The notes: generated by a model not told the origin, from the letters alone. Positions 10,655 to 21,584 are shown, counted from the stretch's first letter. The stretch is DNA of 64,000 bases from Hylemonella gracilis ATCC 19624 (GCF_000211835.1 NZ_AEGR01000024.1:21219-85218), one strand, 5' to 3'. Numbers and translations are program-made.

Positions 10655-11758
10655 ATGACCTCCGCCAAGTTGACGCCGGCCACAGAATTCGCGCAATGGC
10701 CCGATCGTCTGCTGCGATGGCAAGCCGTGCATGGTCGTCATGATTTGCCCTGGCAGAACACGCGTGATCCTTACCGGGTCTGGCTCTCGGAGATCATGCT
10801 GCAGCAGACCCAGGTCACGACGGTGCGCGATTACTACGCTCGTTTCCTACAACGCTTTCCTGACGTGGCGACCTTGGCTGCGGCGCCGCTGGACGACGTG
10901 CTCGCGCTCTGGAGCGGCCTGGGCTACTACACCCGCGCGCGCAACCTGCACGCCTGCGCGCAGCAAGTGATGGCGCTGCACGCAGGCGCCTTCCCGCGCG
11001 ACGCGGTCACATTGCAGACCTTGCCGGGCATTGGCCGTTCAACAGCGGCAGCCATCGCCTCCATCTGCTTCGGCGAACGCGTGGCGATCTTGGACGGCAA
11101 TGTCAAACGCGTGCTGACGCGTGCCCTGGGCTTTGACGGTGATCTGGCGCAGGCCGCGCAGGAAAAGACCTTGTGGAAGCTGGCCGACGAACTGTTGCCC
11201 CGCGACGACCTGGATCAACACATGCCCCGCTACACCCAGGCGGTGATGGACATGGGCGCCACGGTCTGCCTGCCGCGCAAGCCGAGCTGCCTTATGACCC
11301 CTGAGGCTTGCCCTGTGGCTGACCTCTGCGTGGCCCGTCGCGAGGGGCGTACCGAGGCCTATCCCGTCAAGACCCGCAAGCTCAAGCGCACGGCACAGTC
11401 ACTGTGGCTCTTGTGGGCGCAGACCAACCAAGGCGCGGTCTGGCTGCGCCAGCGGCCTGCGTCCGGAGGTGGGCAAGATGCCCTGAAGAGCGTCTGGGCA
11501 GGCTTGCATTGCCTGGAACTGTTCGACAGTTTTGAGTCTTTGCAAGCGGCTGTGCCGGCCAGGCGGCGCGATGGTCTGCAGGAACTGCCGGTCTTCAAGC
11601 ATGTGCTGACGCACAAGGATCTGCACCTGCATCCCGTGCGCGTGGTCTTGCCTGCTTCAGTGAAGTTGTCCGAGCAAGGCCTCTGGCACGCCGCAGATGC
11701 TTGGCCTGCATTGGGCCTCCCAGCGCCGATCAAAAAACTGCTGAAACAGCAGGGTTAG
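10655..11758 (+). CDS. mutY: A/G-specific adenine glycosylase
   Basis: MutY removes adenine mispaired with 8-oxoguanine. Conserved segments: [12 protein letters not shown] (with the catalytic Glu), the helix-hairpin-helix [12 protein letters not shown], and a catalytic Asp in [12 protein letters not shown]. The [4Fe-4S] cysteines are present but spaced C-x6-C-x6-C-x5-C rather than the usual C-x6-C-x2-C-x5-C. The C-terminal MutT-like domain with VFKHVLTH is intact. The start is ATG 10655; a GTG at 10631 is possible. The stop overlaps the convergent rapZ stop. Confidence 0.95.
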   Translation: MTSAKLTPATEFAQWPDRLLRWQAVHGRHDLPWQNTRDPYRVWLSEIMLQQTQVTTVRDYYARFLQRFPDVATLAAAPLDDVLALWSGLGYYTRARNLHACAQQVMALHAGAFPRDAVTLQTLPGIGRSTAAAIASICFGERVAILDGNVKRVLTRALGFDGDLAQAAQEKTLWKLADELLPRDDLDQHMPRYTQAVMDMGATVCLPRKPSCLMTPEACPVADLCVARREGRTEAYPVKTRKLKRTAQSLWLLWAQTNQGAVWLRQRPASGGGQDALKSVWAGLHCLELFDSFESLQAAVPARRRDGLQELPVFKHVLTHKDLHLHPVRVVLPASVKLSEQGLWHAADAWPALGLPAPIKKLLKQQG

Positions 11759-12672
11759 GCGATTTCCCGGTGACGCTTGAGCGTGGCCCATCGCGTCGCG
11801 AACCGCTGCGTCAGCTCCTCGACCAGGTAGACCGAGCGATGCTGCCCGCCCGTGCAGCCGATGGCGACCGTGACGTAGCTGCGATGGTTGTGCAGCAGGG
11901 CGGCCAGCCACTGGTTGAGGAAACGCTCGATGTGCTGGCGCATCAGGTCGACCTCCGGCTGGGCACGCAGGTAGTCGATGACCGGCTGGTCGCGTCCGGT
12001 TAGTTCGCGCAAGGCCGGTTCGTAGTGCGGGTTGGGCAGCATGCGCACGTCGAACACATAGTCCGCGTCCACGGGGATGCCGCGCTTGAAGGCGAAGGAT
12101 TCGAACACCAAGGTGAGCGAGTTGCCCGGCAGGCGGATGGCCTCCTTGATGTAGCTTTGCAACTGCGCCGCGCGCAACACGCTGGTATCGATGACCTGGG
12201 CTTGGTCGCGCAGGTCGGCCAGCAGCTCGCGTTCGAGTTCGATGGCTTCAATCAGGGCGCGGTTGGGATCGGTGGCTTCCCCCACGCCGCCGTCCTTGTC
12301 GGATGCGCCCAAGACGGGTGCACCCGCGAGCGGGATGGCGGTAGGCGTGCTGGAGAGTGGATGCTTGCGCCGTGTCTCGGAATACCTGCGTACCAGGGTG
12401 TCGGTCGACGCATCCAGGAACAGTGATTTGATCGCGTGGCCTTGCTCGCGCAATGTGACCAGCAGGGCCGGCAGCTGCGGCAGCGAGATGGCACTGCGCA
12501 CATCCACGGCAATGGCCACGTGACGTGCACGCTGTTTTTGTTCCAGTGCGACAAAAGGTTCCAGCAGTTCGGGCGGCAGGTTGTCCACGCAGTAATAACC
12601 TGCGTCTTCGAGCGCATGCAGCGCCACCGACTTGCCAGAGCCGGACATGCCGGTGATGAGGATGATTTCCAT
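11755..12672 (-). CDS. rapZ: RNase adapter protein RapZ
   Basis: RapZ binds nucleotides and, in enterobacteria, RNA, and controls glucosamine-6-phosphate synthase through the small RNA GlmZ; its role in betaproteobacteria is less clear. The 305-residue protein has a Walker A motif (GMSGSGKS, residues about 8-15), the segment [10 protein letters not shown] and the C-terminal [15 protein letters not shown] signature. An insertion of about 20 residues lies near residues 115-135. It is downstream of recN on the same strand. Confidence 0.95.
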   Translation of the reverse strand: MEIILITGMSGSGKSVALHALEDAGYYCVDNLPPELLEPFVALEQKQRARHVAIAVDVRSAISLPQLPALLVTLREQGHAIKSLFLDASTDTLVRRYSETRRKHPLSSTPTAIPLAGAPVLGASDKDGGVGEATDPNRALIEAIELERELLADLRDQAQVIDTSVLRAAQLQSYIKEAIRLPGNSLTLVFESFAFKRGIPVDADYVFDVRMLPNPHYEPALRELTGRDQPVIDYLRAQPEVDLMRQHIERFLNQWLAALLHNHRSYVTVAIGCTGGQHRSVYLVEELTQRFATRWATLKRHREIA

Positions 12673-12706
12673 GGCAAGGATTCTGCGCGAGCTGAGCCGG
12701 TTCTGC

Positions 12707-14395
12707 TCAGATCAGGCCCGGTTGCCCCTGGTCTTGCAGCATTTCCTTGGCATGTGCAAGGGTGGCGCCGGTCAGGCGTTCACCGCCCAGCATGCGCGCG
12801 ATTTCCTGCACGCGTGCCTCGCCCTGCACGCGCGCCACGTTGCTCAGCGTGGCGCTGCCCTCGCGCTGCTTGGAGACTTGCAAGTGGTTGTCCGCGCAGG
12901 AAGCGACTTGCGGCAAGTGCGTGACCGCCAACACCTGGCGATCGCGGCCCAGGCGTTGCATCAGGCGTCCCACGGTCTCGGCCACCGCGCCACCCACGCC
13001 CGAATCCACTTCGTCGAAGATCAGGGTCTGCGCCGCGCCCAGTTGGCTGGTGGTCACGGCGATGGCCAGCGCGATGCGCGACAGTTCGCCGCCTGACGCC
13101 ACTTTGCCGATGGGCCGCGGCGTGCTGCCCGCATGCCCGGCCACGAGGAACTGCACCTCCTCCAAGCCGTGAGCCTGCGGCGAATCCACTGTTTGTAGAG
13201 CGACGTCGAAACGGCCGCCTTCCATGCCCAGCCCTTGCATGGCTTGGGTGATGGCCTGGGCCAGGCGAGGCGCGGCGGCCGCGCGGGATTGCGAGACGGC
13301 CTGCGCCGCTTGCATGTAAGACGCACGCGTATCTTGCTCTGTTTTTTGTAGCGTCTCCAGGTCGGCCGCGGCGTCCAGCCGTGCCAGCTCTTCGCGCCAG
13401 CCCGCGAGCGCGGCGGCCAGTTCCTCTGGCGCGCGCTTGTAACGGCGTGCCACGGCCATCCATTGGGTGAGACGCGCGTCGAGTTCGGCCAGGCGATCCG
13501 GGTCCAGGTCGGTGCGACGCAGGTAGGAGCGCAGGCTGTGCGCGCTGTCTTCCACCTGGGCCAGGCTGGAGGCCAGAATCTCGGCCAGGGCTTTGAACTC
13601 GGGCTCCAGATGCTCCTGATTTTGTAGCGATTGACGCGCGGCGCCCAGCGCGTGCCGAGCGCTGCCATCCGTGCCATCGTCCCCGCCATCAAGGGCGTTC
13701 AGCGCGGTCTGCGCGGCGTCCAGCAGGGCTTGCGCGTGGGCTAGACGGCCATGGTCGGTGTTGAGCGTTTCCCATTCACCGGGCTGGGGATCGAGCTTCT
13801 CCACTTCGCCGATCTGCCAACTCAGGCGTTCGCGCTCGCTTTGCAGTTTGTCTTGCGCCGCGCGGGCGTCGTCCAGTGTCTTGCCCGCTTGCCGCCAATG
13901 CGTCCAGGCGCGGGTCAGCGCCTCAGTGTCGATGCGGCCGTAGGCATCGAGCAGCCCGCGAACGGCCTCGGAGCGGGTCAGACTTTGCCAGGCATGCTGG
14001 CCGTGGATGTCGAACAGCTGTTCACCGAGCTCGCGCAATTGCGTGGCGGTGGCGGGGCTGCCGTTGATCCATGCGCGGCTTTTGCCTTGGGTGTCCACCG
14101 TGCGGCGCAGCAGCAAGGTGGCACCGGGGTCGAAGCCGGTGTCGAAGCCCGCGGCTTCCAGCCAGCCGTTGTACAGCTGGCACTGATCGAATTCAACGCT
14201 CACGTCGGTGCGTGTCGCACCTTCGCGGATGAGCCCCGTGTCTGCCCTCGCGCCGGTGACAAGCTGCAAGGCGTCAATCAGGATGGACTTGCCGGCGCCG
14301 GTTTCGCCGGTCAGCACAGTGAAGCCGGGGGCGAATTCGAGGTCGAGCTCGCTGATGATGACGAAATCCCGCAGGACGATTCTTTTAAGTGCCAT
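12707..14395 (-). CDS. recN: DNA repair protein RecN
   Basis: RecN is an SMC-like ATPase for double-strand break repair. The start at 14395 gives [14 protein letters not shown]. The 562-residue protein has the N-terminal Walker A ([10 protein letters not shown]), a central coiled-coil region, the ABC signature [14 protein letters not shown] and Walker [14 protein letters not shown]. It lies between nadK and rapZ on the minus strand, a common order (nadK-recN). Confidence 0.97.
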   Translation of the reverse strand: MALKRIVLRDFVIISELDLEFAPGFTVLTGETGAGKSILIDALQLVTGARADTGLIREGATRTDVSVEFDQCQLYNGWLEAAGFDTGFDPGATLLLRRTVDTQGKSRAWINGSPATATQLRELGEQLFDIHGQHAWQSLTRSEAVRGLLDAYGRIDTEALTRAWTHWRQAGKTLDDARAAQDKLQSERERLSWQIGEVEKLDPQPGEWETLNTDHGRLAHAQALLDAAQTALNALDGGDDGTDGSARHALGAARQSLQNQEHLEPEFKALAEILASSLAQVEDSAHSLRSYLRRTDLDPDRLAELDARLTQWMAVARRYKRAPEELAAALAGWREELARLDAAADLETLQKTEQDTRASYMQAAQAVSQSRAAAAPRLAQAITQAMQGLGMEGGRFDVALQTVDSPQAHGLEEVQFLVAGHAGSTPRPIGKVASGGELSRIALAIAVTTSQLGAAQTLIFDEVDSGVGGAVAETVGRLMQRLGRDRQVLAVTHLPQVASCADNHLQVSKQREGSATLSNVARVQGEARVQEIARMLGGERLTGATLAHAKEMLQDQGQPGLI

Positions 14396-14469
14396 TTGCG
14401 TGACGCTCCTCAAACGGTGACTTGCCGATCAACCCAGGCGAGGGCTCCCGCAGGACCGGCTTGGCCGGG

Positions 14470-14533
14470 CTGCTGGGAGCGCCCCCTGCAAGGGGGGGCG
14501 CAGCGCCCAACGAGGCGCGAAGCCTGGGGTGAG
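14470..14533. repeat. REP-like GC-rich hairpin element between nadK and recN
   Basis: The spacer between nadK and recN contains an 8-base inverted repeat GCGCCCCC (14479-14486) / GGGGGCGC (14494-14501), followed by CAGCGCCCAACGAGGCGCG, which can pair again. This resembles intergenic repeat elements common in Comamonadaceae. It may also terminate or slow transcription from nadK into recN. Confidence 0.5.
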
Positions 14534-14539
14534 TCAGAT

Positions 14540-15472
14540 CTAGGTTTCATTCCAGTGCAATTTCTTGCGCAAGGTATCGAAATAGCTCCAGCCGCGCGGG
14601 TGCAGGAAGCGCGCGGTGCGGGCTGAGCGCCGGACCAAGATGAGGTCACCCTGTTGCAGCGCGGTCAAGGTCTGCATGTCGAAATTGACCATGGCCTCGC
14701 GCTCGGAAACGATCTGCAGGGAGACTTCAGAATCCGAAGGCAGCACCACGGGGCGGTTCGACAGTGAATGCGGCGCGATTGGCGCGAGCACCCAGCCCGC
14801 GATGGCGGGGTGCAGGATGGGGCCGCCCGCCGACAGCGAGTAGGCGGTGGAGCCGGTGGGCGTGGCGAGGATCAGGCCATCGGCCCGGTGGTTGGCCACG
14901 AAACGGCCATCCACTTCCACGTGCAGTTCCACCATGCCGGAGGAGTTGCCGCGGTGCACCACCACATCGTTCATGGCCAGGGCATCGAAGACGCAGCGGT
15001 CGCCGTCCGGCCCGGGGCGGATCACCCGCGCCTGCATCAGCGCGCGTCCTTCCGCCTCATACTCACCATGCAGCATCGGGGGCAATACGCTGGCGTAACT
15101 CTCCAGCGAGATGTCGGTGATGAAGCCGAGCCGACCGCTGTTGATGCCGATCAGCGGCAGACCCTCGCCTGTGTCGGGATGGAAGAGTACCCGTCCCGCG
15201 CCGAGCATGGTGCCGTCCCCACCCACAACCAGGGCGAGGTCACAACGGCTGGCAATGTCTTCCAGCGCGAGCGTCGGCAGGCCATCGAGGCCATCGGCGG
15301 CCAAGGCCGTTTGCGCTTCCACCACCACGGCGCAACCTTGTGCTTGGAGCAGTGCCGCGATGCCGCCCAGCGCGGGGCGTGCCCGCAGGCTGGCCGCCCC
15401 CGGGTTGCCGCCGGGCTGCGGGGCGAGTGGGTAGCGGCCAATCAGGGCAACTTGGCGGAATTGGAGGTTCAT
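14540..15472 (-). CDS. nadK: NAD kinase
   Basis: NadK phosphorylates NAD to NADP. The 310-residue protein holds the catalytic GGDGTML motif near residues 83-89, the NDVVVHRG segment and the [16 protein letters not shown] motif. It is transcribed away from hrcA across a 120-base spacer, and recN and rapZ follow it on the same strand. Confidence 0.97.
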   Translation of the reverse strand: MNLQFRQVALIGRYPLAPQPGGNPGAASLRARPALGGIAALLQAQGCAVVVEAQTALAADGLDGLPTLALEDIASRCDLALVVGGDGTMLGAGRVLFHPDTGEGLPLIGINSGRLGFITDISLESYASVLPPMLHGEYEAEGRALMQARVIRPGPDGDRCVFDALAMNDVVVHRGNSSGMVELHVEVDGRFVANHRADGLILATPTGSTAYSLSAGGPILHPAIAGWVLAPIAPHSLSNRPVVLPSDSEVSLQIVSEREAMVNFDMQTLTALQQGDLILVRRSARTARFLHPRGWSYFDTLRKKLHWNET

Positions 15473-15592
15473 GGGTAAAACCGTGGATATGTATCAATAT
15501 ACAGTATTGGTGCTGATTTTCAATCTTGCGAAGGCCTTGTTTTGCAAGAATGGCTCGGGTGCGCGCAGGGCTCGTCGTTAGAATGATTTTCT

Positions 15593-16612
15593 ATGCTGGA
15601 TGACCGTGCCAAGTTGCTGTTGAAGACGCTGGTGGAGCGTTACATCGCCGACGGGCAGCCGGTGGGCTCGCGCACGCTGTCGCGCGCCTCGGGCCTGGAA
15701 CTGTCTCCCGCGACCATCCGCAATGTGATGTCTGACCTGGAGGAACTGGGTCTGATCGCCAGTCCCCACACCAGCGCCGGACGGGTGCCCACGGCCCGCG
15801 GCTACCGCCTGTTCGTGGACACCATGCTGACCGTTCAGCGTGAGCAGATGGCCTCGCCGGAGTTCGCGCCCCATCAGCTGGTGCCCGATCAGCCTCAGAA
15901 GGTGATCAGCAACGCGGCCAATCTGCTGTCTTCCTTGTCGCAATTCGTCGGGGTGGTCGTGGCCCCTCGCCGTTCCTCGGTGTTCCGTCACATCGAATTC
16001 CTGCGCCTGGGCGAGCGGCGCATCTTGGTCATCCTGGTCTCGCCCGAGGGCGATGTGCAGAACCGTGTGATCTTCACTGGGGCCGATTACTCCACGTCCC
16101 AACTCACCGAGGCCGCCAACTACCTCAATGCCCATTACCTCGGCCTCACACTGGAACAGGTGAAGGAGCGTTTGCAGGGTGAGGTCGAGAAGCTGCGGGG
16201 CGAGATCGCCGCGCTGATGCAGGCCGCCGTCACCGTCGGCACCGAGGCCATGAGCCAGCCTCAGGAGGAAGTGGTGATCGCCGGCGAGCGAAATCTGCTG
16301 GCGGTCAGCGATTTCTCCAGCGACATGAGCCATCTGCGCCGCGCCTTCGATCTTTTCGAGCAGAAGGCGCAATTGATGCGGCTGCTCGACAGCGCGGGCC
16401 AGGCCGAGGGCGTGCGCATCTTCATCGGCGGCGAAAGCCACGTCGTGCCCTACGAGGAGCTGTCGGTGGTCAGCGCCCCCTACGAGGTGGACGGCCAGAT
16501 CGTCGGCACCCTCGGCGTCATTGGCCCCACGCGCATGGCCTACGACCGCATGATCCAGATCGTTGACGTCACGTCCAAGCTGCTGGGCAATGCCCTGAGC
16601 CACGGCAAATAA
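15593..16612 (+). CDS. hrcA: Heat-inducible transcription repressor HrcA
   Basis: HrcA represses chaperone genes by binding CIRCE operators. The 339-residue protein has the N-terminal winged helix ([17 protein letters not shown], then [13 protein letters not shown]) and the C-terminal domain ending in [12 protein letters not shown]. No CIRCE element was seen in the 120-base spacer shared with nadK, so autorepression through a canonical site is not supported here. Confidence 0.96.
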   Translation: MLDDRAKLLLKTLVERYIADGQPVGSRTLSRASGLELSPATIRNVMSDLEELGLIASPHTSAGRVPTARGYRLFVDTMLTVQREQMASPEFAPHQLVPDQPQKVISNAANLLSSLSQFVGVVVAPRRSSVFRHIEFLRLGERRILVILVSPEGDVQNRVIFTGADYSTSQLTEAANYLNAHYLGLTLEQVKERLQGEVEKLRGEIAALMQAAVTVGTEAMSQPQEEVVIAGERNLLAVSDFSSDMSHLRRAFDLFEQKAQLMRLLDSAGQAEGVRIFIGGESHVVPYEELSVVSAPYEVDGQIVGTLGVIGPTRMAYDRMIQIVDVTSKLLGNALSHGK

Positions 16613-16640
16613 GCACGGCCCAAGGTCGGCGGGGCCGTGC
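16613..16640 (+). terminator. Hairpin after hrcA
   Basis: Directly after the hrcA stop, GCACGGCC and GGCCGTGC form an 8-base stem around a 12-base loop. It is followed by CGCCTCTT, only a weak T tract, so termination may be incomplete. Confidence 0.5.
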
Positions 16641-16693
16641 CGCCTCTTACAATCTCCCACTTCGCAGGCAAAGCAATCGCAGCGCATGCTTGG

Positions 16694-16770
<77 letters not shown>

Positions 16771-16831
16771 CCCCCACAGCCCACAGTCCTGCTGAGCGTT
16801 GCACGGCCCAGGTCACCGGCACAATGCGGCG

Positions 16832-17842
16832 ATGGACCCCATCCTCGACCGTCTCGCCACATCCGTCGCCACGGCCCGTTCCGTCGAAGAGCTGACCCGT
16901 CCCTTGCTGGAGCTGTTGCAGGCCGCCACCGGCTTGGAGTCCACCTACCTCACGCGCGTGGATCTGCAACAAGGGGTGCAGAACATCCTCTATTCCAGGA
17001 ACACCGGCCGACTCGACATGCCGGAAGGCCTAGCTGTGCCCTGGGACGACACGCTGTGCAAGCAGGCATTGGAGTCCGGTGATTTCTTCGTGGACGATGC
17101 GGACGTGCGCTGGTCGCAAACCGGTGCCGTGCGCAGTCTTGGCCTGCGGACCTACATGAGCACGCCCGTGTACCTGGGCGATGGGGTGATGTACGGCACC
17201 TTGTGCGCTGCGAGCGCGGACCGGCGCGCTCAGCCTCCCCAAGCGCAGCGTTTGTTGCAGTTGTTTGCCTCCTTGATTGCTCACCAGATTGAACGCGAAC
17301 AGTTGGTGGCCCAACTGTTGCAGGCCAATGCGCGGCTGACAGCCTATGCCAGCACGGACCCACTGACAACGCTGCCCAACCGTCGTGCCTTGCTGCAGGA
17401 ATTGGCGCGCCAACTCGCTCAGGGCAAGCGCCAAAAATTCTGGGTGTTGGTCGCGTTCATCGACCTCGATGGGTTCAAGGCGATCAATGACCAGCATGGC
17501 CACGGGGTGGGAGACCTATTCCTCGTTGAAATCGCCAACCGTTTGAGGGCCGCGCTGCGCGCGGGCGACTTCGCGGCGCGACTCGGGGGCGACGAATTCG
17601 TCGTGGTGGGCCAAGGCCCCGCCGATGCCCAAGTGGTTGAAGATGCCAAACAGGCTCTGCAGGCCCGCGTGTCAGGCGCCACCGTCGGCCAAATCCACCT
17701 GGGTGAGGTCACGATGGACTATGCGGGTGCGAGTGCCGGGGTGTTGGCCGTTGAACCGGGTGAGCATGATCCGGAAGAGGTGCTTCAACGCGCAGACCTG
17801 CTGATGTACCAGGTCAAGGCGACAAGGCGCGCCCGAGGTTGA
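16832..17842 (+). CDS. GAF-GGDEF diguanylate cyclase
   Basis: The protein of about 336 residues has an N-terminal GAF-like sensory domain (residues about 5-165) and a C-terminal GGDEF domain. The active-site motif GGDEF is intact (RLGGDEFVVV), and an RAGD I-site lies five residues before it, so it probably makes cyclic di-GMP with product inhibition. There is no signal peptide or membrane segment, so sensing is cytoplasmic. An in-frame TTG at 16799 would add 11 unlikely residues. It stands alone downstream of the CAT tRNA. Confidence 0.92.
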   Translation: MDPILDRLATSVATARSVEELTRPLLELLQAATGLESTYLTRVDLQQGVQNILYSRNTGRLDMPEGLAVPWDDTLCKQALESGDFFVDDADVRWSQTGAVRSLGLRTYMSTPVYLGDGVMYGTLCAASADRRAQPPQAQRLLQLFASLIAHQIEREQLVAQLLQANARLTAYASTDPLTTLPNRRALLQELARQLAQGKRQKFWVLVAFIDLDGFKAINDQHGHGVGDLFLVEIANRLRAALRAGDFAARLGGDEFVVVGQGPADAQVVEDAKQALQARVSGATVGQIHLGEVTMDYAGASAGVLAVEPGEHDPEEVLQRADLLMYQVKATRRARG

Positions 17843-18028
17843 TCTCGGTCTTTGAGTGAGTGGTTGCTTTCTTAGGTCGCCCGCTTCTGCCGTATCTCAA
17901 TGACCTGGGTTTTCGGGGCGGAGGGCGTGCCCCTGCACAACGTGTCTTGTTTCAACCGTAGGACAGCCTAGGCGATGCCTCTGCCGTTGGGTTCGCACTA
18001 CATTGGGGCAAGAGGACGTTGTATTTAT

Positions 18029-18049
18029 AATAGGAGTAATTATCATTGC
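18029..18049 (+). promoter_or_regulatory. Possible Fur box upstream of the siderophore receptor gene
   Basis: Within the 297-base gene-free stretch before the receptor gene, an AT-rich patch contains AATAGGAGTAATTATCATTG. It matches the second half of the Fur consensus (AATCATT-type) well and the first half poorly. Its place about 90 bases before an iron receptor supports Fur control. The rest of the stretch shows nothing recognisable. Confidence 0.45.
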
Positions 18050-18139
18050 TAGTCGCCTTTGTTTTCTATTCAGGTGAGTATGAGTTGGGCCATGTGAGGC
18101 ATCGGCCTCCTGAACATTGATTTGGATGAGCAAAAGAAA

Positions 18140-20302
18140 ATGAAAAAAGCACGCACAAGAATTGAAGCAGCGAGTAAGAACGTCCATTCTGGATTTGACA
18201 GAAAGCCGGTTGCACAAGCGGTCCTGGTCGCCTTCTTGGGGGCGGCTTGCGTGATGCCTGCCGTGGCGCAGTCCGACTCTGCGGCCTCTGCGGCTTCTGG
18301 TGCCAAAACCTTGGAGGCGGTGACGATCGTCAGCCAGCGCGAGGCGCGGGTGAGCACCGGCGCGACTGGCCTGAATCTAGAGATCAAGGAAACGCCGCAG
18401 TCCATCAGCGTGGTGACGGCCCAGCAGATGCAGGATTTCGGCGCGACCAATCTCAACGACGCCTTGCGCTTGTCAACGGGTATTCAGGTTGAAGAGTGGG
18501 AAACCAATCGCACCAACTACATGTCGCGCGGCTTTGAAATCAAGAGCACGCAGATCGATGGCGTTGGCATGCCCAACGATTGGGGCATCGTGACCGGTGC
18601 CATGGATTCATTTGGCTACGAAAAAGTCGAGGTCATCCGTGGTGCGAACGGTCTATTGACTGGCGTGGGTAATTCCTCGGGCACCATCAACTATGTGCGC
18701 AAGCGGCCTACCAATGTGGAACAAGGATCGGTCGGCGTGAGCTATGGGTCTTGGGGCACTACCCGGGCCGAGGTCGACTACTCGAAACCGTTGAGTGATG
18801 ATGGCCGTTGGGCTGGACGGGTTGTTGCCGTGCGAGAAGAGGGGGGTTCTTATTTGCGTGACCTGGAAAACGAGCGCACCTACATCTATGGCGTTGTGGA
18901 TGGTCAAGTGGGTGACAACGGCACCTTGGCACTTGGCTACTCCTATCAACAGGCCAATACCGACGGAAACATGTGGGGTGCGTTGACGTTCAGCAACAAC
19001 GACGGCAGCCAGGCTAAGTGGTCGCGCAGCGCCTCAACGACTCAGGATTGGACCTACTGGAATACGAATAACCAAACGGCTTTCGTTGAGTACATCCACC
19101 AGCTCGCTGCGGACTGGCAGCTGAAGACGTCTTACAACTTCCGAAGCAGCAGAAACGACGATCAATTGTTCTATGTTTACAGCTCAACCGGGCTGGATCC
19201 GAACACCGGTTCGGGAGCGACAGGCTGGCCGGGCAAATATGTGGACGAGAGTGAAACCCACCTTTTTGACGTCAATGCCAGCGGCAGCTTTGGACTGTTT
19301 GGCCGTCAGCACGAATTGATTGTGGGCGCCAGTCACGGCCGCAGCAAACAGACCTATTGGAACCATACCCCTGCGTCTGGATTCGATCCTGTCAGCTTCC
19401 CGCTGAACGGGAATGAGGTGGATGAGCCAGATTGGGGACCGAAGACGTTCTACAGTGAACTCAATCTGCGCCTCACGCGCATGTATGGCACGACTCGTCT
19501 GCAGGTGAGTGACAAGCTGAAAGTGATTGGTGGCTTCAACTTTGCCGAGTTTCACCGTGATGGCAACGACTCGGGCACTCTCTTTGACCAGACTGAGCGT
19601 GAAATCAGTCCTTACGCAGGCGTGACGTACGACTTCACTGACCGTTTGATGGGCTACGCAAGTTATTCGGACATTTACCAGCCGCAGGATCAACAGGACA
19701 TCAATGGCGACTATCTGGATCCTTCGAAGGGGGTCAATTACGAGGCAGGCGTGAAGATGGACTGGCTGAATAAGCGGCTGCTCACGAGCCTGGCTTGGTT
19801 CCGCGCTGAGCAAAAAGGACTCTCCGTTTATGCCGGCACAAACGCGACCACGCAGCAGTACTACTACACCGGCATGGATGTCGAGTCCCAGGGCTTGGAG
19901 TTCGAAGTCAGCGGCAAGCTCGACAACAACCTGGATGTCGTCCTGGGTTACACCACCATGGAAATGACCGACACGGAGTCTGGTGATCCCGTTCTGTGGG
20001 CGCCGCGCCAGACCGCCAATTTGGCGATCAGCGGCCGCGTACCCAGCACTCCGGTGACCCTGGGCGCGAATGGCCGTTGGCAGAGCAAGACCTCCAACGT
20101 CGATGGTTCGAGTGGCTACACCGTGCGCCAAGACAGCTATGCGGTGCTCAACGCTTTCGCGGCGTATCAGGTCACACCTAAGACTACCTTGCGCTTCAAT
20201 GTCAAGAACCTGACCGATGAGAAGTACATCAATAGTCTTTACCAAATTGGTTACTACGGGGCACCTCGCAGCTACCAAGCCTCTTTGAACTATAAGTTCT
20301 GA
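18140..20302 (+). CDS. TonB-dependent siderophore receptor (FhuE/FpvA type)
   Basis: This outer-membrane receptor of about 720 residues imports ferric siderophores. The start is ATG 18140; the TTG at 18122 is less likely. An extended signal peptide ends near PAVAQ-SDS, followed by a TonB-box-like stretch (LEAVTIVSQ). The plug domain shows ETPQSISVVTAQQM, the YMSRGFEI segment and VEVIRGANGLLTG. The barrel ends in YQASLNYKF with the terminal Phe needed for assembly. The plug resembles FhuE-like hydroxamate siderophore receptors, but the ligand cannot be told. It is followed by a PepSY protein, a common iron-uptake pairing. Confidence 0.93.
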   Translation: MKKARTRIEAASKNVHSGFDRKPVAQAVLVAFLGAACVMPAVAQSDSAASAASGAKTLEAVTIVSQREARVSTGATGLNLEIKETPQSISVVTAQQMQDFGATNLNDALRLSTGIQVEEWETNRTNYMSRGFEIKSTQIDGVGMPNDWGIVTGAMDSFGYEKVEVIRGANGLLTGVGNSSGTINYVRKRPTNVEQGSVGVSYGSWGTTRAEVDYSKPLSDDGRWAGRVVAVREEGGSYLRDLENERTYIYGVVDGQVGDNGTLALGYSYQQANTDGNMWGALTFSNNDGSQAKWSRSASTTQDWTYWNTNNQTAFVEYIHQLAADWQLKTSYNFRSSRNDDQLFYVYSSTGLDPNTGSGATGWPGKYVDESETHLFDVNASGSFGLFGRQHELIVGASHGRSKQTYWNHTPASGFDPVSFPLNGNEVDEPDWGPKTFYSELNLRLTRMYGTTRLQVSDKLKVIGGFNFAEFHRDGNDSGTLFDQTEREISPYAGVTYDFTDRLMGYASYSDIYQPQDQQDINGDYLDPSKGVNYEAGVKMDWLNKRLLTSLAWFRAEQKGLSVYAGTNATTQQYYYTGMDVESQGLEFEVSGKLDNNLDVVLGYTTMEMTDTESGDPVLWAPRQTANLAISGRVPSTPVTLGANGRWQSKTSNVDGSSGYTVRQDSYAVLNAFAAYQVTPKTTLRFNVKNLTDEKYINSLYQIGYYGAPRSYQASLNYKF

Positions 20303-20338
20303 GTCGCTGCCAGTACCAATGATCATCTGAGGAAAAGT

Positions 20339-20358
20339 AAGACGCCCTTGGGCGTCTT
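20339..20358 (+). terminator. Hairpin between receptor and PepSY genes
   Basis: AAGACGCCC and GGGCGTCTT form a perfect 9-base stem with a 2-base loop, 36 bases after the receptor stop and 14 bases before the next ATG. A short CTTCCCC follows, so it is probably a partial terminator that lowers expression of the downstream membrane proteins. Confidence 0.6.
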
Positions 20359-20372
20359 CCCCATTGATACCC

Positions 20373-21527
20373 ATGCAAAACAAAACCATCAAAACCTGGT
20401 CCTGGGTGCACAAATGGAGCAGCCTGGTTTGCACGGTCTTCATGCTGCTGCTGTGCCTCACTGGCTTGCCCTTGATCTTCCACCACGAGATCGGCCATCT
20501 GCTGGGCACGGAGGTCGAGTCGCCGGAGATGCCCGCTGACACGCCGCGTGTGAGCGTGGACAAGGTCATCGAGGTGGCGAAGGCGCAGCATCCGGACCGG
20601 GTGGTGCAGTTCCTGTTTCCCGACGAGGACGACGCGAACATCTGGTTCGCGACCATGACGCCCACCCCCGCGCCGACGGACGATTTCCGCTCGGTGGCCA
20701 TCGACGCCCGCACGGGCGCTCTGCTGGCGCAGCCTAGGTTCGACGAGGGTTTCATGTGGGTGATGTTCAAGCTGCACGTGGACCTGTTCGCGGGCCTGCC
20801 TGGAATGCTTTTCCTGGGCTTCATGGGCTTGTTGCTGCTCGTGGCCATCGTCAGCGGCGTGGTGCTCTACAGCCCTTTCATGCGCAAGCTGGAGTTCGGC
20901 GCGGTGCGACGTGAAAACAGTCCTCGCATCAAGTGGCTGGACCTGCATAACCTGCTGGGCATCGTGACCCTGGTCTGGTTGTTCGTGGTGGGGGCCACCG
21001 GGGTCATCAACACCTTGGCGGACCCGCTCATCAAGTATTGGCAATACGACCAACTCAGCTCGGTGCTGCAGCCTTACCAGGGCAAACCGCCCGTGCCTGA
21101 GGCCGAGCGTGCGTCGGTGCAGGGCTCCCTGGACGCAGCCTTGCGTCACGTGCCGGGCAGGGCGTTGTCCTTCATCGCTTTCCCAGGCACGGCTTTCTCC
21201 AGCCCGCACCACAACACCGTGTTCCTCAAGGGCAATGAGCCCTTTACCGCACGCCTGATTCAGCCCGTGCTGGTGGACGCCAAGACCAATGAAGTGACGG
21301 CAGCCCCGCCCTCGCCGTGGTACATCGATACGCTGCGGGTGTCTCAACCGCTGCACTTCGGTGACTACGGCGGGCGGCCCATGCAAATCGTCTGGGCCGT
21401 GCTGGACATCGCGACCATCATCGTGCTGGGCAGCGGCCTTTACCTTTGGCTGGCCAAGCCCCAGGGCGCCACGCGCCGCCGCCGTGATGAATCGACTCGG
21501 CCGGACGAAAGCGCGGTGGTGTCATGA
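20373..21527 (+). CDS. PepSY-domain membrane protein, iron-uptake associated
   Basis: The protein of about 384 residues belongs to the PepSY-associated TM family (PiuB/FhuF-neighbour type). It begins with a membrane helix (VCTVFMLLLCLTGLPLIF), followed by a periplasmic PepSY segment, two further helices near residues 140-165 and 190-215, another PepSY-like region and a last helix (IATIIVLGSGLYLWLA). Several His residues near helices (HKW, HHEIGH, KLHVDL, DLHNLLG) suggest heme or metal binding, as proposed for reductases in this family. The TonB receptor before it suggests siderophore-iron release. Confidence 0.85.
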   Translation: MQNKTIKTWSWVHKWSSLVCTVFMLLLCLTGLPLIFHHEIGHLLGTEVESPEMPADTPRVSVDKVIEVAKAQHPDRVVQFLFPDEDDANIWFATMTPTPAPTDDFRSVAIDARTGALLAQPRFDEGFMWVMFKLHVDLFAGLPGMLFLGFMGLLLLVAIVSGVVLYSPFMRKLEFGAVRRENSPRIKWLDLHNLLGIVTLVWLFVVGATGVINTLADPLIKYWQYDQLSSVLQPYQGKPPVPEAERASVQGSLDAALRHVPGRALSFIAFPGTAFSSPHHNTVFLKGNEPFTARLIQPVLVDAKTNEVTAAPPSPWYIDTLRVSQPLHFGDYGGRPMQIVWAVLDIATIIVLGSGLYLWLAKPQGATRRRRDESTRPDESAVVS

Positions 21528-21584
21528 GCATGGCTTCGCATCGCAAAAACCGTCGCAGCCATCTGCGCGGCATGGGGGGATTGC

